Shown here piece after piece: positions 7,983 through 17,231 of a stretch of DNA of 40,434 nucleotides. Both the position numbers and the translations under genes were made by a program. Source of the DNA: Candidatus Kuenenia stuttgartensis (GTDB taxonomy: Bacteria > Planctomycetota > Planctomycetia > Pirellulales > UBA1268); the NCBI GenBank assembly GCA_945865325.1, contig CAMBFA010000012.1:1-40434 (forward strand), read 5' to 3'. Numbering within the stretch: the stretch's first letter is position 1; each line of letters begins with the position of its first letter. The notes under the pieces are model-generated. The model was not told the origin of the DNA, ran no database searches, and saw only the letters and a program-made list of their open reading frames with translations.

Positions 7983-9794
7983 CTATCCGGCGCCGGTCTT
8001 GGGGCGCTCGAGGGCCCGTTCGAGCGTTTCGAGGAGTTGGTCGACGCGGAACGGCTTGAAGAGGACGAGGTTGATCCCGGCCTGGCGGGCTTTGACGATC
8101 GAATGGCCGGGGTCGTAGCCGAAGCCCGTCATGAGCACCAGCGGCACGTCGGCGAGGATCTCGTTGAGCCTCAAAAAGAGCTGGTAGCCAGACATGTCCG
8201 GGAGGCGGATGTCGGAGAGGATCACGTCGTAGTCCGCATCCCCGGCAGCGCGGACCATCGAGGCCGCCTCGGCGCCGTCACGGGCCGTCTCAACGATGCA
8301 GCCGTTGCGTTCGAGGAGGCAGTGGGCCGCGGCGCGAACCTGCTCGTCGGCATCGACCACGAGAACCCGCTTCTCCGCCAGGGCCCGCCGTCGCTCGCCG
8401 CGGCGATGCTGGGCGTGGGCGGTGCTCGGCGTCATCTTCTCTCCCACCTTCTGGATCGCTTGCTTGATGTCGCGGGCGTTCCGCAGGATCCGCTGGAGAC
8501 GCTCGACGACGTCGGCGTCGTGGCCGATGTAGCGTTCCATGACGTTGACGGCGTCATTGAGAATGTCGTCGATCGGGAGGGCGACCGCCCCGTGGATCGC
8601 CTCGACACTCTCGGCGGTCGTCGAGGCCTTCTCGGCGACGAGGAGCTCCAGGGTGTTGAGGGCCGCAGCGACGTCCCGGGAGAAGATCTCGAGAAACTGC
8701 ATGTCGGTGTGGGAGAAGCCCCCCGGCTCGGGGCTCTCGACGTTGAACGTCCCGATCACCTGTTCGTGGAGCATGAGCGGGACGGTGAGCGAGCTCTTCG
8801 CCCCCTTGCAGCCCTCGAGATAGCGGCTGTCTTTCGTCGTGTCGTTGCAGAAATAGCTCCGCCCGGTGGCTGCGACATAGCCGGTGACGCCGTTGTGTTC
8901 GGTGCGGGCGTAAAGGATTCGGGCCTCCGCCTCCGGTTGCATCCCCTCGGCGAGGAGCGGCTCGAGGCGGCCGGTCTTCCGGTCGAGGAGGCGGATCTCG
9001 ACGACGTCGAAGAGGAGCAGATCACGCGAATAATGGAGAATGTTGCTCTTGAGGAGGTCGATCCGCTCCTCGATCGTCATGTCGGCCAGTTCAGCCGGCG
9101 AGAGGTCGGCGAGCTTCTGGCCGGCCTGATGGATGGCGGCCCGCTTTTGCTGCTCGAGGATCGTGTGGGTGACGTCGCGAATGCTGACGACGACATGGTC
9201 GGCGGCGGGCCATTCGGTCGCTAGGGCGGGGGCGGTGGCCAGGAGCGGGGCGGCGTTGAGATGGAGGTAGCGGTTATCGGCGGTGCGGAGCGTGGCACCG
9301 GAAATCCGCCCCGAGGCGAGGGCGGCGTGGAACGGGCTGAACTCCGGGCCGAGGATCTCCGGGTTGTCCAGTGCGGCGAGAAACCCGAGCCCACCGAGAT
9401 CCTCCCGGCCGCACCACTGTCGGAAGCGGGAGTTTGCCCAGCGGATCGTGTCGCTGGCGTCGAGGAGGACGACACCGTCGGGAAGGTTTTCCAGGATGCG
9501 CTGGGCTCGGACGCTCGTCACCAGCGCCCCTTCCGAGGAAACCAGTCCCCCCGTCAGAACGACGCCGGCCACTGGAGGGCCGCGGACAATGCGGGCAACG
9601 GCGGCGGCAAGCCCATCGACCGCCTCGACCATGGCCCCGGCTGGGACCGGTGCGTCCGGCGGCCGGGGCAGCAGAGTGGACGTCGCGCCGGCGGGGTCGC
9701 CGGTGGCCGGGGGAACGGCCGGCAGCGGGGCGGAGGGGGTGATCGCGGCCCCTTCCGCATCGCGGACGACAAGATAGCTGGGTGAATCACGCAC
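7983..9794 (-). CDS. PAS-GAF sensor with C-terminal response-regulator receiver domain, no kinase
   Basis: The 603-residue protein has a PAS-like domain (ILENLPDGVVLLDASDTIRW), a GAF domain (NGVTGYVAATGRSYFCNDTT; LTVPLMLHEQVIGTFNVESP), a helical linker and a receiver domain. The receiver has the phospho-acceptor Asp in SDIRLPDMSG and the conserved Lys in LFKPF. The linker (IHGAVALPIDDILNDAVNVM) looks like a worn dimerisation helix, but no ATP-binding kinase domain follows. The protein probably senses a small molecule or redox state and is phosphorylated by a partner, or it acts by protein contact. The GTG at 9794 is preferred: GGAGG lies seven bases upstream, and the predicted promoter at 9833-9861 would cut off longer versions. 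An adjacent GTG at 9797 is also possible. Confidence 0.8.
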   Translation of the reverse strand: MRDSPSYLVVRDAEGAAITPSAPLPAVPPATGDPAGATSTLLPRPPDAPVPAGAMVEAVDGLAAAVARIVRGPPVAGVVLTGGLVSSEGALVTSVRAQRILENLPDGVVLLDASDTIRWANSRFRQWCGREDLGGLGFLAALDNPEILGPEFSPFHAALASGRISGATLRTADNRYLHLNAAPLLATAPALATEWPAADHVVVSIRDVTHTILEQQKRAAIHQAGQKLADLSPAELADMTIEERIDLLKSNILHYSRDLLLFDVVEIRLLDRKTGRLEPLLAEGMQPEAEARILYARTEHNGVTGYVAATGRSYFCNDTTKDSRYLEGCKGAKSSLTVPLMLHEQVIGTFNVESPEPGGFSHTDMQFLEIFSRDVAAALNTLELLVAEKASTTAESVEAIHGAVALPIDDILNDAVNVMERYIGHDADVVERLQRILRNARDIKQAIQKVGEKMTPSTAHAQHRRGERRRALAEKRVLVVDADEQVRAAAHCLLERNGCIVETARDGAEAASMVRAAGDADYDVILSDIRLPDMSGYQLFLRLNEILADVPLVLMTGFGYDPGHSIVKARQAGINLVLFKPFRVDQLLETLERALERPKTGAG

Positions 9795-9832
9795 CACCGG
9801 CCCTCCCTGGGGCGATCCCAAACCGCTTGGGC

Positions 9833-9861
9833 AGTATAAAAATGCTGGTCGCAGCCGCCAA
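9833..9861 (-). promoter_or_regulatory. Sigma-70 promoter for the PAS-GAF-receiver gene
   Basis: On the minus strand, TTGGCG (9861-9856) is followed after 17 bases by TATACT (9838-9833). A transcript would begin near 9826 and give a leader of about 30 bases before the GTG at 9794, with GGAGG in between. It is divergent from the sdh promoter 14 bases away. Confidence 0.6.
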
Positions 9862-9874
9862 ATCCCATCGAGCG

Positions 9875-9902
9875 TTGCCGCCCAACTCCACAAATCTATA
9901 CT
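9875..9902 (+). promoter_or_regulatory. Sigma-70 promoter for sdhCAB
   Basis: TTGCCG (9875-9880) and TATACT (9897-9902) are separated by 16 bases. A start near 9909 gives a short leader of about 30 bases containing GGAG just before the GTG of sdhC at 9941. The divergent pair shares the same TATACT -10, so one regulator bound between them could affect both genes. Confidence 0.6.
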
Positions 9903-9940
9903 CCCAACGGCATCCCTTCCTCCGTTTGGAGCAGCCGCGC

Positions 9941-10798
9941 GTGACCTTGCCGTCTTTTGTTTCCCGCCACCAGTTCATCATCTACCGGCTGTTCTCCCTC
10001 TCGGGGCTCATTCCGGTCGGTGCCTTTCTGGTCGTGCATCTGCTCACCAACGCCTCCGTTCTGGGGGGCGCCGCCTCCTTCCAGTCGCGGGTCGACATGA
10101 TCCACTCCCTCGGGCCGCTCCTGGTTCCGGTGGAGTTCGCGTTGATCTTCCTTCCGATGCTGTTCCATGCCGCAGTCGGGTTCGCGATCATCGCCGGCGG
10201 GCTCCCCAACGTCGGCTCCTACCCCTACATGGGGAACGTCCGCTACACGCTCCAGCGGGCCACCGGAATGATCGCCTTTGCGTTTATCCTCTGGCACATC
10301 ATCCAGCTCCACTGGATGGGGACGCCGCTCGGCGGCGGACGCTTCGACCCCCACCATGCGACGAGCTCGGCGGCGACGGTCGTGGCCCCGCTCGGCATCT
10401 CGCTCCTCTACGCGATCGGCGTTCTTTCCGCGGTTTTCCACCTCTCCAACGGCCTCTGGACGATTGGCATCACGTGGGGGCTGTGGACGAGCCCGGCGGC
10501 GATGCAGCGGGCGAATGTTGTGAGCATTGCCGTCGGCGTCGTGCTCGCCGCGGCGGGGCTGGGGGCGATCGGAGGGCTGCGGGCCACCGATGTCGCCGCG
10601 GCCCGGCAGATCGAGACCCGGATGGACGACTTCAAGCGGATGATGGAGGGACAGGCTCCTGGAGCCGCCGCCGGCGGGGATGGTGCCCCCGCATCAACGG
10701 TCACCTCTCCCGCTGCCGACGCCATCGATCTCCGCCCCCCGTCCGAGCCGTCCCCCCTCGTCGTTCCGGCCCCGTCCCCCAGTCTTCCAGGAAACTGA
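9941..10798 (+). CDS. sdhC: Succinate dehydrogenase cytochrome b subunit (b558 type)
   Basis: The 285-residue membrane anchor of complex II carries five transmembrane helices. Histidines suited to two haems lie in VVHLLTNAS, LFHAAVGF, LWHIIQLHW and VFHLSNGLW, as in the Bacillus/Wolinella single-anchor type that usually works with menaquinone. The GTG at 9941 is chosen because GGAG stands nine bases upstream and a promoter -10 lies at 9897-9902, inside the longer open frame. After the last helix there is an extra cytoplasmic tail of about 70 residues, rich in Ala, Pro and Ser, which is absent from the Bacillus protein. It heads the sdhCAB operon, six bases before sdhA. Confidence 0.9.
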   Translation: MTLPSFVSRHQFIIYRLFSLSGLIPVGAFLVVHLLTNASVLGGAASFQSRVDMIHSLGPLLVPVEFALIFLPMLFHAAVGFAIIAGGLPNVGSYPYMGNVRYTLQRATGMIAFAFILWHIIQLHWMGTPLGGGRFDPHHATSSAATVVAPLGISLLYAIGVLSAVFHLSNGLWTIGITWGLWTSPAAMQRANVVSIAVGVVLAAAGLGAIGGLRATDVAAARQIETRMDDFKRMMEGQAPGAAAGGDGAPASTVTSPAADAIDLRPPSEPSPLVVPAPSPSLPGN

Positions 10799-10804
10799 TC
10801 CACC

Positions 10805-12802
10805 ATGGCACAGCCCCGTGTCCTCGTTGTCGGCGGTGGTCTGGCCGGGCTCGCGGCTTCGATGCGCCTCGCCGAGCTCGGAGTCGAAGTCGACCTGATG
10901 AGCCTCGTCCCGGTGAAGCGGTCGCACAGCGTCTGCGCCCAGGGGGGGATCAACAGCGTCAACGCCCTCACCCGGCAGCAGGGGGACACCGAGTGGAAGC
11001 ACCTCGATGACACCGTCTACGGCGGTGACTTCCTTCAGCACCAGCCGCCGGTCAAGGAGATGGCCGACTGGGGCCCGCGGATCATCGATCTCATGGACCG
11101 GCTCGGCGTGCCGTTCAACCGGACGCCGGAGGGATTCCGCGATCAGCGCCGCTTCGGTGGGACGCTCTACAAGCGGACCGCCTTCGCCGGGGCCACGACC
11201 GGCCAGCAACTCCTCTACGCTCTCGATGAGCAGGTGCGGCGGTTCGAGGTCGAGGGGAAGATCCGCAAGTACGAGTTCTGGGATTTTCTCGCCCCCGTCA
11301 TCGACGACTCCGGGCGGTGCCGCGGTGCGGTCTGCCAGGACATGGTCTCGATGCAGTTCCGCTCGTTCGCCGCCGACGCGGTGATCCTCGCCACCGGCGG
11401 CTGCGGCCTCGTCTACGGCCGCTCGACGATGTCGATGGTCTGCACCGGCAGCGCGGTCAGCCGCGTGTACCAAGCCGGTGCGGCCTACGGAAATGGCGAG
11501 TTTATCCAAGTCCACCCCACGGCCATCCCGGGGGCCGACAAGCTCCGGCTGATGAGCGAAAGCGCCCGCGGTGAGGGGGGCCGGGTGTGGGTGCCGCGGA
11601 CCCCGCAGGACCCGCGCGACCCGCGGACCATCCCCGAGGCGGAGCGATCTTACTTTCTCGAGGAACGCTATCCGAAGTACATGAACCTCGTCCCCCGCGA
11701 CATCGCCACGCGGGAGATCTTTGACATCTGTACCACCGAAGGCCTGTCGATCGAGAAGGACCGGCTCTGCGTCTATCTCGACTTGACGCACATCCCCAAG
11801 GAGACACTCGACCGCAAGCTGGGGGGCATCCTCGATACCTACGAGAAGTTCCAGGGGGTCGACCCGCGCACCAACCCGATGAAGATCTTCCCGGCGGTGC
11901 ACTACTCGATGGGAGGGCTGTGGGTCGACTACGAAAAGAGCCCCTCTGGGGGGATGCTCGAGGGCTCGCCGCGCAACCAGCAGACGAGCGTTCCCGGTCT
12001 CTACGCGATCGGGGAGTGCGACTACCAGTACCACGGCGCCAACCGGCTCGGGGCCAACTCGCTCCTTTCCTGCATCTTCAGTGGCTTGTTTTGTGCTGCC
12101 GGCGTCCAGGTTTCGGCCGGGGCGAAGCGGGCCCCGGCTACCGAGTCGCTCTACGCGTCGGCCCTGCGGCGCCAGGAGGAGCGACACGAGGCCTTGATCC
12201 AGCGGCCCGGCGGGGGCGAAAATCCCTACGGCATCCACCACGAACTGGGCGATCTCATGACCCGGGTGGCGACGGTCGTGCGCCGCAACGACCAACTGGC
12301 CTCGGCCTATGACGAGGTCTGTGCCCTCGAGGAGCGGTGGCGACGGTGTTCGCTCTCCGACACCGGCAACTGGACCAACCAGAATGTCGTGTTCACGAAG
12401 TCGCTCGGCGACATGTTCCCGCTGGCGAAGCTGATTCTGAAGGGGGCTCTCCTTCGGGACGAGTGCCGCGGAGCACACTACAAGCCCGACTTCGAGATGC
12501 CGGGGATCGCCGCAACCGACGCCGAGGGGAAGCGCCGCGAGGCGGAGCAGTGGTGCGACCGCTTCGAGGTCAACACGAACAAATGGCTCAAGTCGACGAT
12601 CGCCAACCACGGCGCCGACGGCCATCCGCAGATCACGTACGAGGAGATCGACACCTCGCTCATCCCGCCGCGCCCCAGGCTCTACGGCCTGGTTGGGGGC
12701 GAGTTGATCGAGGAGGTGTGGAGGGAACGGCTGCGTGCCCGGAGCACCCCCGGCGGGCACCGGGCGACGGAGGGTCGGGAGGTTGAGGCGACCCGCTCCT
12801 GA
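10805..12802 (+). CDS. sdhA: Succinate dehydrogenase flavoprotein subunit
   Basis: The 665-residue catalytic subunit oxidises succinate to fumarate, or does the reverse, on the cytoplasmic face of the membrane. The N-terminal FAD-binding fold is VLVVGGGLAGLAAS. The histidine expected to carry covalent FAD is residue 41 in RSHSVCAQGG. Substrate and FAD contacts follow in HPTAIPGADKLRLMSE and in HGANRLGANSLLSC. The length and the CAQGGINS form match the Bacillus/epsilon type rather than the E. coli type. Its place between a di-haem anchor gene and the iron-sulfur gene confirms the call. The iron-sulfur gene starts 72 bases later. Confidence 0.95.
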   Translation: MAQPRVLVVGGGLAGLAASMRLAELGVEVDLMSLVPVKRSHSVCAQGGINSVNALTRQQGDTEWKHLDDTVYGGDFLQHQPPVKEMADWGPRIIDLMDRLGVPFNRTPEGFRDQRRFGGTLYKRTAFAGATTGQQLLYALDEQVRRFEVEGKIRKYEFWDFLAPVIDDSGRCRGAVCQDMVSMQFRSFAADAVILATGGCGLVYGRSTMSMVCTGSAVSRVYQAGAAYGNGEFIQVHPTAIPGADKLRLMSESARGEGGRVWVPRTPQDPRDPRTIPEAERSYFLEERYPKYMNLVPRDIATREIFDICTTEGLSIEKDRLCVYLDLTHIPKETLDRKLGGILDTYEKFQGVDPRTNPMKIFPAVHYSMGGLWVDYEKSPSGGMLEGSPRNQQTSVPGLYAIGECDYQYHGANRLGANSLLSCIFSGLFCAAGVQVSAGAKRAPATESLYASALRRQEERHEALIQRPGGGENPYGIHHELGDLMTRVATVVRRNDQLASAYDEVCALEERWRRCSLSDTGNWTNQNVVFTKSLGDMFPLAKLILKGALLRDECRGAHYKPDFEMPGIAATDAEGKRREAEQWCDRFEVNTNKWLKSTIANHGADGHPQITYEEIDTSLIPPRPRLYGLVGGELIEEVWRERLRARSTPGGHRATEGREVEATRS

Positions 12803-12873
12803 CAGGGGGGCCGGGGAGCCGGCGTGCACAGAGACGGTCCGACGCGACACACCGCTGATGGAGGCCCATCGAC

Positions 12874-13740
12874 ATGATCATGAAAACGAATGACCACGAC
12901 CACGGCGGCCAGACCGCCGCCCGCACGATTCCGGTCCGGGTGCTGCGCCAAGACGCCCCCGGGCAGGAGAGCTACTGGGAACGTCACGACGTCCCCTGGG
13001 AGCCGAACATGAACGTTATCAGCGTCCTCCAGAAGGTCGCCGCGATAGCGCGCTCGCAGGATGGTCGGCCCGTGGCCCCCGTAGCCTGGGACTGCAACTG
13101 CCTCGAGGAGGTGTGTGGATCGTGCACGATGCTCATCAACGGGCGGACGCGGATGGCCTGTTCAGCCCTGGTCGACCGGGTCCTTGAGGAGCATCCCGAC
13201 GGCATCGAATTGCGGCCGATGTCAAAGTTCCCGGTCGTTCGTGATCTGGTTGTCGATCGCCGACGCCTGTTCCATTCGCTCGAGCGGGTCAAGGCCTGGG
13301 TGCCGGTCGACGATTCCTTCGATCATGGGCCGGGGCCACGGATCTCTCCGGAGGAGCAGGAGGAGGCGTACCCGCTCTCCGAATGCATGAGCTGTGGGTG
13401 CTGCCTCGAGGCCTGCCCCCAATTTACGCGGATCGAGACGCCCCGACGCGAGGGGGAGACCGACGAGCAATTGGCGGCCCGGCGGACCGCGGCCTACGAC
13501 CAGGGCTTCATCGGCGCCCACGCGATCAGCCAGGCGGTGCTGTTCAATAAGCATCCCACTGGTCGGATGATGGCCGACGAGCGGATGACCGCCCTGACGG
13601 CCCCGGGGGGGATCCAAATGTGCGGAAACGCTCAGAATTGCGTGGCCGTTTGCCCCAAGCACATCCCTCTCACCCGCTCGATCGCCCGGGCCGGCCGGTC
13701 GGCGACCCTGTGGGCCCTGAAGAAACTCTTCGATCGTTGA
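12874..13740 (+). CDS. sdhB: Succinate dehydrogenase iron-sulfur subunit
   Basis: The 288-residue electron-transfer subunit links the flavin to the haem anchor. The [2Fe-2S] site is in DCNCLEEVCGSC and the later Cys of RTRMAC, with the first Cys shifted compared with the usual CREGICGSC form. The second site is CMSCGCCLEACP, and the third is CGNAQNCVAVCP. The ATG at 12874 has GGAGG nine bases upstream. A second in-frame ATG two codons later is also possible. The gene closes the sdhCAB operon. Confidence 0.94.
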   Translation: MIMKTNDHDHGGQTAARTIPVRVLRQDAPGQESYWERHDVPWEPNMNVISVLQKVAAIARSQDGRPVAPVAWDCNCLEEVCGSCTMLINGRTRMACSALVDRVLEEHPDGIELRPMSKFPVVRDLVVDRRRLFHSLERVKAWVPVDDSFDHGPGPRISPEEQEEAYPLSECMSCGCCLEACPQFTRIETPRREGETDEQLAARRTAAYDQGFIGAHAISQAVLFNKHPTGRMMADERMTALTAPGGIQMCGNAQNCVAVCPKHIPLTRSIARAGRSATLWALKKLFDR

Positions 13741-13817
13741 GCGGGGCTGGAAGTACCGAAGTTCCGGGCCGAAAGGGTCTCCGCAGGGGGCATCAGGCAG
13801 GCCCACCACCGTGGCAA

Positions 13818-13850
13818 CGATTGCCTGCCCCCGCCAATCGTGGTAGTTTT
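13818..13850 (+). terminator. Possible terminator after sdhCAB
   Basis: CGATTG (13818-13823) pairs with CAATCG (13835-13840) across an 11-base loop. The hairpin is followed by TGGTAG and then TTTT at 13847-13850. The stem is short. The same stretch could instead hold a promoter for the helicase (TTGCCT at 13821-13826, TAGTTT at 13844-13849, 17 bases apart), so either reading is tentative. Confidence 0.3.
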
Positions 13851-13900
13851 CATTCACGGATGATTCCTCACCGGCCGGTCCGGCTGCGGAGAGGGGCGTC

Positions 13901-15409
13901 GTGAGCGGTTCAGGACAGAACCAGGAAGGACTACGAGTGGCTTTGGAATCCGGCCGCGGGGCCCGTGACGACCGGCGTTCCAGGGATTGGTCGCCAGAAG
14001 AGTGGGCTGCCCAGAGCTGTGGGAGCCCGTCATCTGCCAATTCCGACGGGATGAACCCCGTTGCCTTGCAGGCCGCCGCTATCGCCGGCGACTTCGCCAA
14101 GCTCGGTCTCGCCCCGGCGACACTGGCCGCCGTCGAGCGGGCCGGTTACACCGTCCCCACGCCGGTGCAGGCGGGGTTGATCCCGAGGGCCCTCAAGGGG
14201 ATCGATGTCCTCGGTCAGGCCCGCACCGGCACCGGCAAGACCTGCGCGTTCGTCCTGCCGATCCTCGAGCGGGTGTCGCAGCCGTCGGAGCGTGGCGGCA
14301 GCGGGCCGAGGGCCCTCATCCTCGTCCCCACCCGCGAGCTCGCCGTGCAGGTCCGTGACGAGTTCGAAAAGCTCGCCCACGGCTCGAAGATCCACTGCGT
14401 GGCGATTTACGGCGGCAAGCCGATCCGCGGGCAGATCGACAAGCTGGCCAAGAATCCGGCGGTGGTCGTCGGCACCCCCGGCCGTGTCCTCGATCACATG
14501 AGTCGGGGGACGCTCGAGTTCTCCGGTCTGGAGATCGTTACGCTCGATGAGGCCGACCGGATGCTCGACATCGGGTTCCGCCCCGACATCGAGAAGATTC
14601 TCCGGCGCTGTCCTGACAGTCGCCAGACGCTCCTTCTCTCGGCGACCGTTCCGCCGCCGGTGGCCAAACTCGCCACCCGCTACATGCGCGATCCGGAGAT
14701 CCTCGATTTCTCCATCGGCGATATCGCCGTCGAGACCATCGAGCAGTTCTATTTCACCGTCGATCCGACGCGGAAGTTCGATCTCCTCGAGAAACTCCTC
14801 GACCGCGAGCAGCCCCGCCAGGTGATCATCTTCTGCCGGACGAAGCGCGGCACCGACAAGGTTTTCGAGCGGCTCTCGCGGCGCCGGGCCCGTCATGGTG
14901 GCGAGGAGGAGATCGGCTGCATCCACGGCGACCTCGCGCAGAATGTCCGCGACCGTGTCATGAAGCAATTCCGTGAGGGGGCCGTGAAGGTCCTCGTTGC
15001 CACCGATGTGGTTGGCCGCGGCATCGACGTCACGGCCCTGTCGCACATCATCAACTACGACATCCCCGAGTTCTGTGATGACTACGTCCACCGCGTCGGG
15101 CGCACCGGGCGAATGGGGCGCGAAGGGGTGGCGTACACCTTCGTCGCCCCCGACGAGGGGCCGCAGTTGACCCGCATCGAAATGCGGATCGAGAAGCTCC
15201 TCCATCGGGATGAGATTCCCGGTTTTGAGGCCTTCGATCGGCGGGCGAAGGCGGCGCCGATCCAGCAGACCGGGCCGGGCGGCGCGTTCGTCGCCCCGGA
15301 GGGGCAGGAGGCTGCCCCGCCGGCCGAGCCTGAGCCGCCCAAGAAGCCGTCGTCGGCCGCACTCCTCGGCAAGGGACGTGGTCCGAAGCGGCATCGCCGG
15401 GCGCTGTAA
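13901..15409 (+). CDS. DEAD-box ATP-dependent RNA helicase
   Basis: The protein carries all core DEAD-box motifs in order: the Q-motif region ([20 protein letters not shown]), [27 protein letters not shown], the VVGRGIDV block and HRVGRTGR. It unwinds RNA with ATP in the cytoplasm and is closest in layout to the RhlE/CsdA group. The C-terminal 60 residues are Pro/Ala-rich and end in a basic [11 protein letters not shown], a likely RNA-binding tail. The start is uncertain. GTG at 13901 follows GGAGAGGGG. GTG at 13937 follows AGGAAGGA by six bases and is about as good. ATG at 14051 has no clear ribosome site but would begin close to the core. Confidence 0.92.
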   Translation: MSGSGQNQEGLRVALESGRGARDDRRSRDWSPEEWAAQSCGSPSSANSDGMNPVALQAAAIAGDFAKLGLAPATLAAVERAGYTVPTPVQAGLIPRALKGIDVLGQARTGTGKTCAFVLPILERVSQPSERGGSGPRALILVPTRELAVQVRDEFEKLAHGSKIHCVAIYGGKPIRGQIDKLAKNPAVVVGTPGRVLDHMSRGTLEFSGLEIVTLDEADRMLDIGFRPDIEKILRRCPDSRQTLLLSATVPPPVAKLATRYMRDPEILDFSIGDIAVETIEQFYFTVDPTRKFDLLEKLLDREQPRQVIIFCRTKRGTDKVFERLSRRRARHGGEEEIGCIHGDLAQNVRDRVMKQFREGAVKVLVATDVVGRGIDVTALSHIINYDIPEFCDDYVHRVGRTGRMGREGVAYTFVAPDEGPQLTRIEMRIEKLLHRDEIPGFEAFDRRAKAAPIQQTGPGGAFVAPEGQEAAPPAEPEPPKKPSSAALLGKGRGPKRHRRAL

Positions 15410-15449
15410 GGCCCCCGGCACCTTCGCTCCAGACCGATCGGAGTCGCCA

Positions 15450-16301
15450 ATGGCGCGCCAGACTGCTGGTGAATCCCCCGGAGGGGGACGGAAACCAACC
15501 GTGCCGAAGTCACCGCGGGGGGTGAAGCAGCGGCTTGAGAGTCTCGCCGATGCAGGGGTCCTCGATCTCCCCCGCGCCAACGCGGGTATCACGGACGCCG
15601 CCGCCGGGGCGATGGCGGATTCCCCCCCGATCTCCCGGGCTGCGGTCCCCCCGGCGGCCGTGACGCCGTCACGATCCGCGTCGCCTGGAGGAAAATCCGC
15701 TGGGGCACCCGCTGCCCAGCGGCTCGCCGCGCTCACCATCCTCCGCGCCGAGGTGGCCGGCTGCCGCGCCTGCGTCCACCTCGCCGAAGCCCGCACGAAC
15801 ACGGTCTTCGGCACTGGGAATCCAGCCGCAAGGCTCTGTTTTCTCGGTGAGGCTCCCGGCGCCGACGAGGATGCCTCGGGGGAGCCGTTCGTGGGGCGGG
15901 CCGGGCAACTGCTCACGAAAATCATCGAGGCCTGCACACTCACCCGTGATCAGGTCTACATCCTCAACGTTCTCAAGTGCCGCCCCCCCGAGAACCGCCG
16001 TCCGGAGCCGGAGGAGGTGGCCAACTGCCGGGGCTTCTTCGAGCGGCAGATCGCGGCAATCGCCCCGGAGTTCATCTGTTGCCTCGGGGCGTCGGCGGCC
16101 CAGTCACTTCTGCAGACCGAAGAGACGATCGGGAAACTCCGGGGGCGCTGGTTCGAGCATGGCGCCGCGACGGTGATCTGCACCTACCATCCCTCCTACC
16201 TGCTGCGCAACCCCGCCGCCAAGCGCGACGTGTGGGACGACATGCAGCGGCTGATGACAAGGATGGGAATCGACATGCCCCGGAAGGGCCCCGGCGGCTG
16301 A
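15450..16301 (+). CDS. Family 4 (iron-sulfur) uracil-DNA glycosylase
   Basis: The 283-residue enzyme removes uracil from DNA in base-excision repair. The family 4 blocks are clear: [20 protein letters not shown], the Cys pair CRACVHLAE before it, [15 protein letters not shown] with the following Cys in VANC, and the closing HPSYLLRNP. The four Cys are placed to hold a 4Fe-4S cluster. Before the catalytic part there is an N-terminal stretch of about 95 residues, rich in Ala, Pro, Gly and Ser, which is longer than in most members. The ATG at 15450 has CGGAG seven bases upstream. The open frame before it runs inside the helicase gene and is noise. Confidence 0.9.
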   Translation: MARQTAGESPGGGRKPTVPKSPRGVKQRLESLADAGVLDLPRANAGITDAAAGAMADSPPISRAAVPPAAVTPSRSASPGGKSAGAPAAQRLAALTILRAEVAGCRACVHLAEARTNTVFGTGNPAARLCFLGEAPGADEDASGEPFVGRAGQLLTKIIEACTLTRDQVYILNVLKCRPPENRRPEPEEVANCRGFFERQIAAIAPEFICCLGASAAQSLLQTEETIGKLRGRWFEHGAATVICTYHPSYLLRNPAAKRDVWDDMQRLMTRMGIDMPRKGPGG

Positions 16302-16570
16302 TCTCCCCGCCCCCCGCGCGCCGGTTTTCCGGCAGATGCCCCGGGGATGACGGTTCGGCTCAAGATGCCGGTCGCGCCGGTCCGATGGATTAGGTGGGTC
16401 TTGGGAGGGAACAGCCGCTGCTGGCTGTCGTCGACGGGTTTCGGGCCGGCTTGCGGCCCGTCCGTCGGTCGGGATGTTGCCTGGGGAGGCGACGTCGCGA
16501 CGATCCGTGCCGCTGGTCGGCGTTGCCGCCCGGTTGGCAGGATGGGAACCGGGCCGAACAGAGGTGATGC

Positions 16571-17200
16571 ATGGATACTGTCAGCTCCACGGCCGCCCGC
16601 ATGGGCCGGAGCAGGCATCGGGGCGCGGTCGCGGCGGCCGCTTTTTGTCTGCTTGCCACCGGTTGCACGATGTGCCCCGATCCATTCGATTACACCGGTC
16701 CGGTGCCCAACGGCGCGGTGTCGCAAAATGACTTCGCGGCACGGAGCAACAGCATCCTGCCGGTCCGGGCCACGCCCCTCCCCTGGCCGCCGATCGTCGA
16801 ATCGGCTCCCCGTCGGCCGACGCCAGCCGAGCATGCGGAGGGGGACGAAGGGGCGATGGTCGCCACGGTCTCCCCACTCGATCCGGTCGATGATTCCGGT
16901 TTGGTCTCCGTCCTCGAAGCGTCGCTGACGGCGCCGGCCGAGGCCGGGAGCGCGGCGCTCGACGGCGCCCAGGAGCCGGCGGGTCAGCACGCCGACGACC
17001 CAGGAGCTATGGAGATCGGTTCCGCCGCACCGGCCCGGGCCCTCTGGCCGATCAGTTCGAGGCGGATGGCCCGCACCCCGTCGGCTGACGAAGCGCTGAA
17101 GGGCGTTTCCGCGGCCGACGAAGAGCCCCACGCCAGGGGCCCGGCGACGATCCTCGAGTCGCGCTTGCCCAAGGAGAGTCCGCGGATCCTGCTCCGCTGA
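16571..17200 (+). CDS. Planctomycete-type lipoprotein of unknown function
   Basis: The 209-residue protein begins with a basic stretch, a hydrophobic core (GAVAAAAFCLLATGC) and a lipobox (LATGC), so the mature protein should be lipid-anchored at its Cys. Directly after this comes CTMCPDPFDYTGPVPNGAV, a form I associate with short lipoproteins of planctomycetes. The remainder is Ala/Pro/Glu-rich, low in structure and has no enzymatic motif. The ATG at 16571 has GAGG six bases upstream. The 269 bases before it hold a small GCCGG-TTTT-CCGGC hairpin at 16320-16333 but no gene. The gene faces glgC, 31 bases away. Confidence 0.7.
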   Translation: MDTVSSTAARMGRSRHRGAVAAAAFCLLATGCTMCPDPFDYTGPVPNGAVSQNDFAARSNSILPVRATPLPWPPIVESAPRRPTPAEHAEGDEGAMVATVSPLDPVDDSGLVSVLEASLTAPAEAGSAALDGAQEPAGQHADDPGAMEIGSAAPARALWPISSRRMARTPSADEALKGVSAADEEPHARGPATILESRLPKESPRILLR

Positions 17201-17231
17201 CATGGGGCCGACATGACCGGCAACGGCCGCG

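Noticed and set aside
10694-12850. 718-codon minus-strand frame opposite sdhA
   Set aside because: It is antisense to an unmistakable flavoprotein and shows no domain.
14030-15943. 637-codon minus-strand frame opposite the helicase
   Set aside because: It overlaps all the DEAD-box motifs on the other strand; composition is that of a shadow frame.
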